The position numbers and the translations under genes were made by a program. This document shows positions 7,452 to 15,096 of a DNA stretch of 40,451 nucleotides, piece after piece (the first letter of the stretch is position 1; every line of letters begins with the position of its first letter). Below the pieces are notes generated by a model, which saw only the letters and a list, made by a program, of their open reading frames with translations, did not search any database and was not told the origin of the DNA. This DNA comes from an uncultured Bacteroidota bacterium (GTDB taxonomy: Bacteria; Bacteroidota; Bacteroidia; Chitinophagales; Saprospiraceae): NCBI GenBank assembly GCA_937872515.1, contig CALMSX010000036.1, positions 1-40,451 on the forward strand. Direction: 5' to 3'.

Positions 7452-8738
7452 TTAATCCTTGACGCACCTTACATATTTCCCTCCCTTTTTCGTGGTTGAT
7501 GCCCTGTATACCTGATCACTGGAGCTGTCCAGTCGCCTGTACCATGCACGTTCTGCATCATGTTCATTTGAGCTCCACCAGTAGGTAATAGTTTTCTCCA
7601 ATAGAAACTTACCTTCACTGCCGGAACGATATCCGCCTGGAAGTGCTGAAAACCCGCTTGAATTGGTACCGTTCCCGTTTTCATCCCAACCGCTCTGACT
7701 TTTCATTTTATTGCCATGGTCAGTACCGCGCCAGCCCCATGCCCCTGTCTGATCTGATGACATCCCAAGGGAAATCTCCAGTGCATTGAGTTCATCATCT
7801 GTCGGCACACGCCAGCCTACTGGGCATAGTTTTTCTGAAGCTGCTGTGAACCAGTTGTAAAGGGCTCCGTATGTCGATTTTAAAGAAGAGTCATTATTGT
7901 ACCAGCAATAGGCTGGATTTGTTATTGCTGCCCATTGTGCATTGTCAGTGATATTCTGTATCTGACTATTGTCATTGAGCTTACTTGTCCTTAAGTTATC
8001 AGCCATCCAGAGTTGTGTTCCTATCAGTACCGTATTGTAAAGGTTACCCTCGATATCTGCCAATTTGGTTCTGAAGGTCAGCTGTTCTCCGTATGCAGTC
8101 CAGCTTTCGTTGCTTGCATATGCCCTCACATAATAGACAGTTGCCTGTTCAAGGTTTAACAGGGTACTGGTGAAGTTTCCTGTTCCAGGTACTTCAGTGG
8201 TATGGGGGTCGTTGATATCTGGCATGGGCTCTTTGCTCCAGCAAATCCCCATGGCTTCAATAGCAGTGCCACCGTCATAGGTAATAGTCCCACCGCAGAT
8301 GGCCGTATCAGCACCGATACCCGAAATCTGAGCTGTAGTTACTACAGGAGGTGCTATGCCTGTTAAGAATGTGACTTCATTACCATATGCAATACCTACC
8401 TTATTCTCAGCAAATGAACGTAAGTAATATCTGGTATTGGGTTCCAGACCTTCAATGGTGCTGCTGAATTCACCTGTGCCGATTCCTGCCGGAATCATTT
8501 CATCATTTATTGAAGGTGTAGAAGCCTTGGACCAGCAGAACCCTCTTGCTGTTATTTCAGCACCTCCGTCATCGATGATTATTCCGCCAACTTCTGCTGA
8601 GTTTATTGTGACCTGCACAGCTTCTCCAGTGTTCACAACCGGCAAAGTTGGGTCTTTGATACAACTGCTCATAAGCAGTGTACACGTAAGAATATATGTT
8701 AAAAGAAATAATCCCTGTAGTCTCTTATTGGCTGACAT
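7452..8738 (-). CDS. FISUMP-domain surface lipoprotein with two Fn3-like repeats (copy 2)
   Basis: This tandem paralogue of the next gene has the same layout: lipoprotein signal MSANKRLQGLFLLTYILTCTLLMSSC (Cys26), two Fn3-like repeats (about 30-123 and 125-218) and a C-terminal FISUMP domain starting DIEGNLYNTVLIGTQLWMAD. The start at 8738 is preferred because it gives a basic N-terminus before the hydrophobic core; an in-frame start at 8774 would add 12 residues. The FISUMP cores of the two copies are strongly alike (GALYNWF, CP.GW.VPTD, GTDHG.KMKS..GW, HDA.R.WYR) but the repeat regions have diverged, so the duplication is not recent. Function is unknown. Confidence 0.83.
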   Translation of the reverse strand: MSANKRLQGLFLLTYILTCTLLMSSCIKDPTLPVVNTGEAVQVTINSAEVGGIIIDDGGAEITARGFCWSKASTPSINDEMIPAGIGTGEFSSTIEGLEPNTRYYLRSFAENKVGIAYGNEVTFLTGIAPPVVTTAQISGIGADTAICGGTITYDGGTAIEAMGICWSKEPMPDINDPHTTEVPGTGNFTSTLLNLEQATVYYVRAYASNESWTAYGEQLTFRTKLADIEGNLYNTVLIGTQLWMADNLRTSKLNDNSQIQNITDNAQWAAITNPAYCWYNNDSSLKSTYGALYNWFTAASEKLCPVGWRVPTDDELNALEISLGMSSDQTGAWGWRGTDHGNKMKSQSGWDENGNGTNSSGFSALPGGYRSGSEGKFLLEKTITYWWSSNEHDAERAWYRRLDSSSDQVYRASTTKKGGKYVRCVKD

Positions 8739-8947
8739 AATAATTATATGATTAAAACTACTTACCAAACGCATTATTCATTAAATAAGTATTATGAAAA
8801 GGGGTGTTGATTAAAAAAAATGCAAATTAAGTGCCAATGATGCATACCGGCAGAAAATTCTTACGTGTTGAAATGGATGTAGTCATGCAGTAACCTGCAG
8901 ATCAGATAAAAAAGGAAATGTATTTACGAACTGTTAATCGTAAGAAC

Positions 8948-11407
8948 TTAATATATAATGAACCTTTTAGCCGTGAGGATCCTGTTCGCTTCTGTAATAT
9001 GCATTATGTAAATGCCGGGAACCACACCTGAGATGTCAACCTGTTTGGATGTCTCTTCATCTGAAATTGGGATTGAAAACACTGTTCTGCCACTAAGGCT
9101 GAGAATAGTAAGTCTTTTTTCGCTCAGGGAGTCGGTAAAGGGATTAAACTCTACTGTAAAAACGCCATTATTAGGAGATGGGTAAAGAGTGGCAAGGTCC
9201 GGTAGTTCACGTCTCAGACTGAACGAGACTGTCACAGGGGCTGATGTGGCGGTGGCATTCAGGTTGTCCCAGGCTACAGCTGTTATCTCGTACACTCCGG
9301 TCGTATCACATTGAAAGGTAAAGGAAAAGGGGTACACAGAGCTCTCTCCGATCTTTACTCCCCCTGCCATAAACTCAACTTTGGTAATTGATCCGTCGGG
9401 GTCTGAGGCATCAACAGTAAGTGTAACCGTTGCCGGAGCTTCCAGGGATGTATTAATTGGTGATATGATTGCAATTGATGGTGCCAGGTTGACTGCAGTG
9501 ACAGCTTTCTCAACAACTATTTTAACGGCTGATGAGACTGTTCTGGCTCCTGAATTATCAGTAGCTGCAGCAGTGATTGAGTATGTACCCTCATTAACCT
9601 CTTTCCAAGTAAAAGACCATGGTTCCGAAGTGCGTTCTCCAAGTTTGGTTGTGCCATTATAAAACTCAACCATGACAACTCTTCCGTCACGATCTGTGGC
9701 ATTTGCCTCTATTGTTATTGTTGCAGGTGCAATGAACCCGGTGCTTTTCGTGGGAGAAGAGATGTCTATAAGTGGTGGTGAATTGACCGGGGCAGCTATC
9801 TTATTGGTTACACTCTGTGCACTGAACGATTCTGCCTGCCCTCCAGCAGTTGTCTGTAAAGGGTTTGTCGATGGTTTTGTATAGGCTATTGTAACGGCAT
9901 CGCCATGTGCCACCGGGCTTGCCAGTGTCAGTGTCACCTTAGTGCCGGAGACAGCTACCGAATTGACTGCTCTGGCGGTTGAATTAACCTTTACGGCGAA
10001 AGCCGATGCAGCCGGTATAATGCTTGCCAGTGACATGTTATATGTCAACACCAGGGCCGAGGGCGATGCATTTTCAACAACCCTGCTGACAAGCGCTGGC
10101 AGGGGAGCAGCAACATTATTGGTTACACTCTGTGCACTGAACGATTCTGCCTGCCCTCCAGCAGTTGTCTGTAAAGGGTTTGTCGATGGTTTTGTATAGG
10201 CTATTGTAACGGCATCGCCATGTGCCACCGGGCTTGCCAGTGTCAGTGTCACCTTAGTGCCGGAGACTGTAACAGCACTGACAGTTCTGGATGTGCCGTT
10301 CACTTTTACATTAAAGGTGGAGGTCGCGGGTAGTATATTTGCAAGAGCCAGGCTGAACGTCATTTCAAGCCTGGCAGGAGTGGCATTATTAATTACTGAA
10401 CCCGAGTATTTCGGGAGAGGTGCAGGTTCTGCCACTTCCTTGTAAACAACAGCTCCCACCTGCCACCTGCCGTTCTGTGTTGCTGTGGCAGGGCTCGTGG
10501 TTCCCCATTTTGCATCTACAGCCAATCCTGTAGCAAATGCCTGGCCCAGATCAGTGCCATAATCAAGCCGTGCCGCAGGAACAAAGCTTACCAGGTCTTT
10601 GAAATTCGGGTTTATAACTCTTGAATGAGTGTCATAGCCCATTGCCTGCCATTCAGCAAAGGTCTTCAATGAACCATCAACCTGGAAAACAGGGGTGCCT
10701 GACTCACAGTAATAAATATTGTAATCGCATTCAAAACCGGAAAGACAGGCTGAAGTTATACTTATATTTCTGAGCCTGTTCTTTGTATAAAATACATTGT
10801 TGTAGATTTTGACGCCTTTTGCAGACCCTGCCGGTGTAACACTAGGGTTTTCATATATATCAATGAAAGCCCTGTTGGTTTGGGTAGTTGTGAGTGAGCT
10901 GTAGAAGGTATTGTTAAAAATCCTGACACCATTCATACCCTTTACTACAACCCCGACTCCCGGATTCTTTACAATATTGTATGATACAACACCTGAAACA
11001 TCTGTCATCCCGTTTGATTTGCGGATGATAGCCATGGGCACCTTGTTCAGATAGTTGTATTTTACCTGTACATTGATATTGTATCCGGTAAAGATACCAT
11101 GAGGGATGATTCCGGTCTCCGGTGTTCCGTTCCAGGTGAGCATATTTCCTGTAATAACAGCACCGTCAAGATTATTGTTATACGCCCCGGGAACCTCATC
11201 ACCGGCTGAAAGAAGGTAGCCATACCGGTTTACGGAGGTTATGGCATTGTTCCTGAAAGTAAGGGTTGTAGGTTTTGATCGCGCAATATTCACCCCGTGC
11301 CATGTATCGTCCTGGTTCGTGTATGTCTTCCCCTCAATGGTCAGGATAGTCTGACCATTGAGCACAGCAGTGGCAAGCAGGAGAATGGCAGTAAAGGTGT
11401 ACTTCAT
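8948..11407 (-). CDS. Secreted T9SS protein: beta-helix, two SwmB repeats, two Ig-like domains
   Basis: The 819-residue protein starts at ATG 11407 with a Sec signal (MKYTFTAILLLATAVLNGQ); the in-frame codons before it are not signal-like. Residues about 40-280 are Asn-rich, beta-helix-like (VVSYNIVKNPGVGVVVKGMNG, VRIFNNTFYSS) and end near GRWQVGAVVY. Two SwmB-type repeats follow (about 335-432 and 440-537), containing ASPVAHGDAVTIAYTKP. Two bacterial Ig-like (Big_7) domains come next (about 542-634 and 643-731), and a T9SS type A sorting domain ends it (about 742-819: LYPSPNNGVF...AKRFIIY). It should be exported by type IX secretion and anchored or released at the surface. Unlike its paralogue at 22337-25096, it lacks an obvious lyase residue set, so glycan binding is as likely as catalysis. 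Confidence 0.85.
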   Translation of the reverse strand: MKYTFTAILLLATAVLNGQTILTIEGKTYTNQDDTWHGVNIARSKPTTLTFRNNAITSVNRYGYLLSAGDEVPGAYNNNLDGAVITGNMLTWNGTPETGIIPHGIFTGYNINVQVKYNYLNKVPMAIIRKSNGMTDVSGVVSYNIVKNPGVGVVVKGMNGVRIFNNTFYSSLTTTQTNRAFIDIYENPSVTPAGSAKGVKIYNNVFYTKNRLRNISITSACLSGFECDYNIYYCESGTPVFQVDGSLKTFAEWQAMGYDTHSRVINPNFKDLVSFVPAARLDYGTDLGQAFATGLAVDAKWGTTSPATATQNGRWQVGAVVYKEVAEPAPLPKYSGSVINNATPARLEMTFSLALANILPATSTFNVKVNGTSRTVSAVTVSGTKVTLTLASPVAHGDAVTIAYTKPSTNPLQTTAGGQAESFSAQSVTNNVAAPLPALVSRVVENASPSALVLTYNMSLASIIPAASAFAVKVNSTARAVNSVAVSGTKVTLTLASPVAHGDAVTIAYTKPSTNPLQTTAGGQAESFSAQSVTNKIAAPVNSPPLIDISSPTKSTGFIAPATITIEANATDRDGRVVMVEFYNGTTKLGERTSEPWSFTWKEVNEGTYSITAAATDNSGARTVSSAVKIVVEKAVTAVNLAPSIAIISPINTSLEAPATVTLTVDASDPDGSITKVEFMAGGVKIGESSVYPFSFTFQCDTTGVYEITAVAWDNLNATATSAPVTVSFSLRRELPDLATLYPSPNNGVFTVEFNPFTDSLSEKRLTILSLSGRTVFSIPISDEETSKQVDISGVVPGIYIMHITEANRILTAKRFIIY
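9801..9952. repeat. 152-bp identical repeat, copy A (SwmB module)
   Basis: This stretch is base-for-base identical to 10116-10267, offset 315 bp (exactly 105 codons). It encodes the C-terminal part of a SwmB repeat. Identity stops sharply at both ends while the surrounding protein repeats differ, which suggests recent duplication or gene conversion. Confidence 0.9.
10116..10267. repeat. 152-bp identical repeat, copy B (SwmB module)
   Basis: Identical partner of 9801-9952. The spacing of 315 bp keeps the reading frame, so unequal recombination between the copies would add or delete a whole 105-residue module. Confidence 0.9.
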
Positions 11408-11424
11408 ATTTTGACGAAAGTTGA

Positions 11425-11432
11425 CAAATATA
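11425..11432 (-). promoter_or_regulatory. Candidate -7 promoter box (TATATTTG) for the beta-helix/T9SS gene
   Basis: On the minus strand this reads TATATTTG, an exact TAnnTTTG match, 17 bp before ATG 11407. A TTG lies 14 bp upstream of it, shorter than the usual 19-21 bp spacing, so only the -7 box is convincing. It is flanked on both sides by TTTTGAC motifs (11409-11415 and 11440-11446, plus strand) that recur upstream of the paralogue at 25096. Confidence 0.5.
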
Positions 11433-11497
11433 CCATTTCTTTTGACCAACACGTAATTTTTAACGATGAATGGATGGTTTTGTTACACTCATGACAT

Positions 11498-11516
11498 GCC
11501 GTAAGAAGCTTACGGC
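11498..11516. repeat. Perfect 8-bp inverted repeat (GCCGTAAG/CTTACGGC)
   Basis: Two perfect 8-bp arms are separated by 3 nt. No T-run follows on either strand, so it is not a typical terminator. It could be an operator or an RNA hairpin upstream of the beta-helix gene promoter. Confidence 0.5.
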
Positions 11517-11983
11517 GGAATTATGTCATTGATTTCAAGTGTTTTATAATAGATCAAAAATTTGATTACATTCGTCAAAATCATTTATATTTTGACCAAC
11601 TGCGCCTCCTCGTTTGTCAATAAGGTAAATAGTGCCACTGAGCAGCTGAAAAAGGGTGATATATAGTTTGGAAATGCACATATTTTGGGGATTATAAGGG
11701 AAACCAAATTTGACAGAAAACGTTTCTTTGATTAAATTCACACTGCGGAAGATATGTGCATAGCCTTGTCCGACCAGACGCCTTCTTTTCCTGTAACAGG
11801 TTAACAAAAAAACAAACCTATTGCAATTACATGCATTTATAGGCGTTTACAGAAGAAGGACACTGGGACTGACGGGGCGGAAGCATGCCCTGACGTGAAC
11901 AAAAGGCACTTTTCAGAGATGAGATTGCCTGGCAAAAAGTGTTTGATTGTCAGATTGTTTAGTGGATATTGGAAAGGGAAGAA

Positions 11984-13921
11984 ATGGCGTTTATTAACCC
12001 ATCAAGGATTTTGAAACTGAGGAGGAGGGCACTTGACCTTTTCAACAGGTATTCTGCTCCCAGGTGGCTGGTATTAGCAGCAGATCTAACCCTCGTATTC
12101 CTGGCATTTGTAGCTGCTTATCTCCTGAGATTCAACTTCAGTATTCCCGGGGAATGGCTTGAGGTTTTTATGTGGCAGGGCTTGATTGCCACGGCAGTTT
12201 ACGCAATATTCTGTCTTATCTTCAGGTCATATAGCGGTCTACTGCGACATACCACCCTCACTGATATTACACTGGTATTTATTGTTACCAGTTGCTCAGC
12301 CCTGATTCTGGTTCTTTTCTCTTTTTTTGGCAAGCGGATGCACTTGGGTGATTTATTGGTAATACCCCACTCAATTATCCTGATTCATTATGTGGTTGTG
12401 TCAATTGTCATTTTTGCCGGACGGATTATTATCAAGATGATATTCCTTTTTGCCACCCGTACCAGTATCAGTAAAAAAAGAGTTCTTATATATGGTGCCG
12501 GAGAGCTGGGGTTTGTTGTCAAGAGGGTTATAATGAGTGACCCTCGTTACGGGTTTCTCGTATCTGGTTTCATTGATGATGATAAAGGCAAACAGGGAAA
12601 GAAAATCAACGGCATAGTTGTCTATGGACCGTCTGCATTGAGTGCGGCATTCATTGAGAAAAACAGGATAGAAAGCCTGGTGTTTGCCATTAAGGCACTC
12701 AGCGTTGACAAAAAGAGCAGCATAATTCGTGAAGCAGTTCATCTGGGCCTGGAGGTGCTCGACACTCCCGAAGTGGATAAATGGGTTTCAGGGCAATTGC
12801 GGTTGCCACAGCTAAGACGTGTTGATCTTGAAGACCTTCTCGGGCGTGATCCTATAAAGCTTAATATCAACCTGATAAAGAAAGGACTGTCGGACAAAAC
12901 AATAATGATTACCGGTGCGGCCGGTTCAATAGGGTCGGAGATTGCCCGCCAGCTGACAAGTTTCCATTGTGAGAGGGTCATCCTGGTTGATCAGGCTGAA
13001 ACTCCACTTTTCTTCCTGCAGAATGAGCTGAAGGAAAAATTCCTTGATATCAGGTTCCGCATACTCCCGGCTGATGTGACCAACAAGGCACGGATGGAAC
13101 AGATATTCGAAGAACACCGTCCGCATATCGTCTTCCACGCAGCAGCCTATAAGCACGTCTCCCTCATGGAGGAGAATCCGCACGAAGCCATTCGCGTTAA
13201 TGTCGGCGGTACCCGGACAGTCACAGAGCTGTCTGTCAGGTATGGTGTGGAGAAATTCGTAATGATATCAACTGATAAATCGGTTAATCCTTCCAGCGTG
13301 ATGGGCGCCTCAAAACGTTTGTGCGAGCATGTTGTTCAATCGGTTGCCCAGGAAGGCGGACATAATACACAGTTTATAATTACCCGCTTTGGTAATGTTA
13401 TTGGCTCCAACGGCTCAGTCATTCCAATTTTTGCCAGACAGATAGAAAGTGGTGGCCCGGTGACGGTAACACATCCCGAGGTGTACCGCTATTTCATGAC
13501 TATCCCTGAAGCCTGTCAGCTGGTGCTTGAAGCAGGATTCATGGGGCAGGGAGGAGAGATTTATGTCTTCGATATGGGGCAGCAGGTCAAGATTGCTGAT
13601 CTGGCAAAAGCAATGATTAAGCTTTCCGGATTTATTCCGGATAAGGATATTCGCATTGAATATATTGGTTTGAGGCCCGGAGAGAAGCTTTATGAGGAGT
13701 TGGTGACCGATCATGAAAAAACCCTCCCCACGCACCATGAAAAGATCAGGAAGGCACTTGTTGAGGAGATCAATGGTGAGCTGGTACTGGAGAAAATTGA
13801 CAATCTACTCAGGGATCTCTATTCTCTTTCAAATATGGAGGTAGTGCATCTGATGAAAGAATTGATTCCCGAGTATCATACTACTAACGGCACATTCAAG
13901 TTTAATCAGAAAGCGATTTAG
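11984..13921 (+). CDS. Membrane-bound nucleoside-sugar 4,6-dehydratase (FlaA1/CapD/PglF family)
   Basis: From ATG 11984 the protein has 645 residues; an upstream TTG at 11969 is less likely. About four transmembrane helices lie in residues 28-155. A first Rossmann domain follows (LIYGAGELG, about 168-176), then the catalytic SDR domain with TGAAGSIGSE (310-319), FHAAAYKHV (384-392), STDK (429-432) and MGASK (440-444). A Met replacing the usual catalytic Tyr, together with the Thr-Asp-Lys motif, is characteristic of PglF-type dehydratases, which convert UDP-GlcNAc to its 4-keto-6-deoxy form. It heads the plus-strand block with CapE/F/G. Its product could feed an amino-sugar branch with the PglC- and PglD-like proteins at 36495 and 39461, but no aminotransferase is visible. 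Confidence 0.9.
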   Translation: MAFINPSRILKLRRRALDLFNRYSAPRWLVLAADLTLVFLAFVAAYLLRFNFSIPGEWLEVFMWQGLIATAVYAIFCLIFRSYSGLLRHTTLTDITLVFIVTSCSALILVLFSFFGKRMHLGDLLVIPHSIILIHYVVVSIVIFAGRIIIKMIFLFATRTSISKKRVLIYGAGELGFVVKRVIMSDPRYGFLVSGFIDDDKGKQGKKINGIVVYGPSALSAAFIEKNRIESLVFAIKALSVDKKSSIIREAVHLGLEVLDTPEVDKWVSGQLRLPQLRRVDLEDLLGRDPIKLNINLIKKGLSDKTIMITGAAGSIGSEIARQLTSFHCERVILVDQAETPLFFLQNELKEKFLDIRFRILPADVTNKARMEQIFEEHRPHIVFHAAAYKHVSLMEENPHEAIRVNVGGTRTVTELSVRYGVEKFVMISTDKSVNPSSVMGASKRLCEHVVQSVAQEGGHNTQFIITRFGNVIGSNGSVIPIFARQIESGGPVTVTHPEVYRYFMTIPEACQLVLEAGFMGQGGEIYVFDMGQQVKIADLAKAMIKLSGFIPDKDIRIEYIGLRPGEKLYEELVTDHEKTLPTHHEKIRKALVEEINGELVLEKIDNLLRDLYSLSNMEVVHLMKELIPEYHTTNGTFKFNQKAI

Positions 13922-13926
13922 CCAGT

Positions 13927-13948
13927 TTTTGCCTTTAATGAGGCAAAA
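13927..13948. repeat. Inverted repeat between dehydratase and capE genes
   Basis: TTTTGCCT (13927-13934) pairs perfectly with AGGCAAAA (13941-13948) around a 6-nt loop, just after the dehydratase stop. No T-tract follows on the plus strand, so complete termination is unlikely. It may stabilise or weakly attenuate the transcript. Confidence 0.4.
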
Positions 13949-13978
13949 CAGCCGTACCCGGAATTTCAAAATAAAGGA

Positions 13979-15019
13979 ATGGATTTCAACGGAAAATGTT
14001 TATTGATAACCGGCGGAACCGGTTCATTTGGGAATGCCGTTCTGCGGCACTTTCTCGATACTGACATCCGGGAGATAAGGATTTTCAGTAGAGATGAGAA
14101 GAAGCAGGACGACATGCGGCAGTTCTACAAAAACTCCAAGATAAAATATTTTATTGGCGATGTACGTGACCGGCTGAGCATTGACAGTGCAATGAACGGA
14201 GTAGATTACGTCTTTCATGCTGCAGCGCTGAAGCAGGTCCCGTCATGTGAGTTTTTCCCCATTGAGGCAGTCCGGACCAATGTTCTCGGATGCGGAAATG
14301 TACTTGACTCAGCTTACCACCACCATGTCAGGAAGGTTATTGTACTCAGCACTGACAAGGCGGTCTATCCCATAAATGCGATGGGCATGACCAAGGCTCT
14401 GAGTGAGAAGGTTATGGTAGCACAGTCGCGCAATCTGAACGGCAGCGGGACCGTCTTCTGCGGGACCAGGTATGGTAATGTCATGGCCTCGCGCGGTTCT
14501 GTGATACCGTTGTTTGTCAGCCAGATAAAGGCAGGGCTGCCTATTACAGTGACAGATCCGAATATGACCAGGTTCATGATGAGCCTTGAAAGCGCTGTTG
14601 ATCTGGTGCTGTTTGCATTTGAGAATGGTGAAAACGGAGATATTTTCGTTAAGAAATCACCCGCAACCACTATTGATACACTGGCTCGTGCAATCCGTGA
14701 GTTATACAAGTCGGAGTCTGAAATCAAGCTGATTGGCTCACGTCATGGTGAAAAGCTCTATGAGACCCTCGTCAACCGTGAAGAGATGGTCAAGGCTATA
14801 GATATGGACAACTTTTATCGTATACCTGCTGACAACCGTGACCTGAACTATAACAAATATTTTACCGAGGGCACAGAGGCCGTCTCACAGATTGAGGAGT
14901 ACCACTCGCATAACACCCGGCGTCTTAACCTTGATGAGACAAAGGAGTTGCTTCTCTCACTGCGGTTCATCCGGAGGGATGTGCTTGATGAAAACCCTGA
15001 GAGGGTTTATGAGCCGTAG
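13979..15019 (+). CDS. capE: UDP-GlcNAc 4,6-dehydratase/5-epimerase (CapE/FnlA/WbjB)
   Basis: This 346-residue soluble SDR carries TGGTGSFGNAV (11-21), RDEKKQDDMR (38-47), FIGDVRDR, HAAALKQVPSCEF (80-92), STDKAVYPINAMGMTKAL (124-141) and SRHGEKLYETLVNREEM. The Met at the usual catalytic Tyr position (residue 135) and Lys139 match the CapE/FnlA subgroup. The enzyme performs the first step to UDP-L-FucNAc: dehydration with C5 (and C3) inversion of UDP-GlcNAc. The second and third enzymes, CapF and CapG, lie at 16663 and 17829, separated from it only by a Wzi-like gene. It follows the dehydratase gene by 57 bp and is probably in the same operon. Confidence 0.92.
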   Translation: MDFNGKCLLITGGTGSFGNAVLRHFLDTDIREIRIFSRDEKKQDDMRQFYKNSKIKYFIGDVRDRLSIDSAMNGVDYVFHAAALKQVPSCEFFPIEAVRTNVLGCGNVLDSAYHHHVRKVIVLSTDKAVYPINAMGMTKALSEKVMVAQSRNLNGSGTVFCGTRYGNVMASRGSVIPLFVSQIKAGLPITVTDPNMTRFMMSLESAVDLVLFAFENGENGDIFVKKSPATTIDTLARAIRELYKSESEIKLIGSRHGEKLYETLVNREEMVKAIDMDNFYRIPADNRDLNYNKYFTEGTEAVSQIEEYHSHNTRRLNLDETKELLLSLRFIRRDVLDENPERVYEP

Positions 15020-15096
15020 CAGTTTGTTCCGGCTTACGGCACAGGGCTTAATGGAGCCTTATATTATTACATAATTACAGGTTTATACCTGAAACA

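Larger units (their letters stand above)
11408..11983. other. Divergent intergenic region (576 bp) without a credible gene
   Basis: This gap separates the minus-strand beta-helix gene from the plus-strand dehydratase gene. It holds the -7 box at 11425-11432, an 8-bp inverted repeat at 11498-11516, two copies of TTTTGACCAAC (11440-11450 and 11590-11600) and ACATTCGTCAAAAT at 11568-11581. The last also occurs in inverse orientation at 25105-25118. An 87-codon minus-strand reading frame (11544-11807) has no recognisable protein features. No clear TAnnTTTG box was found for the plus-strand gene. Confidence 0.6.

Noticed and set aside
9801..10267. CRISPR-like or satellite repeat array
   Set aside because: There are only two copies, they lie in frame inside a protein gene and encode SwmB modules.
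11544..11807. 87-codon reading frame on the minus strand in the intergenic region
   Set aside because: No domain, signal or repeat is recognisable, composition is unlike neighbouring proteins, and it overlaps the motif-rich promoter region.
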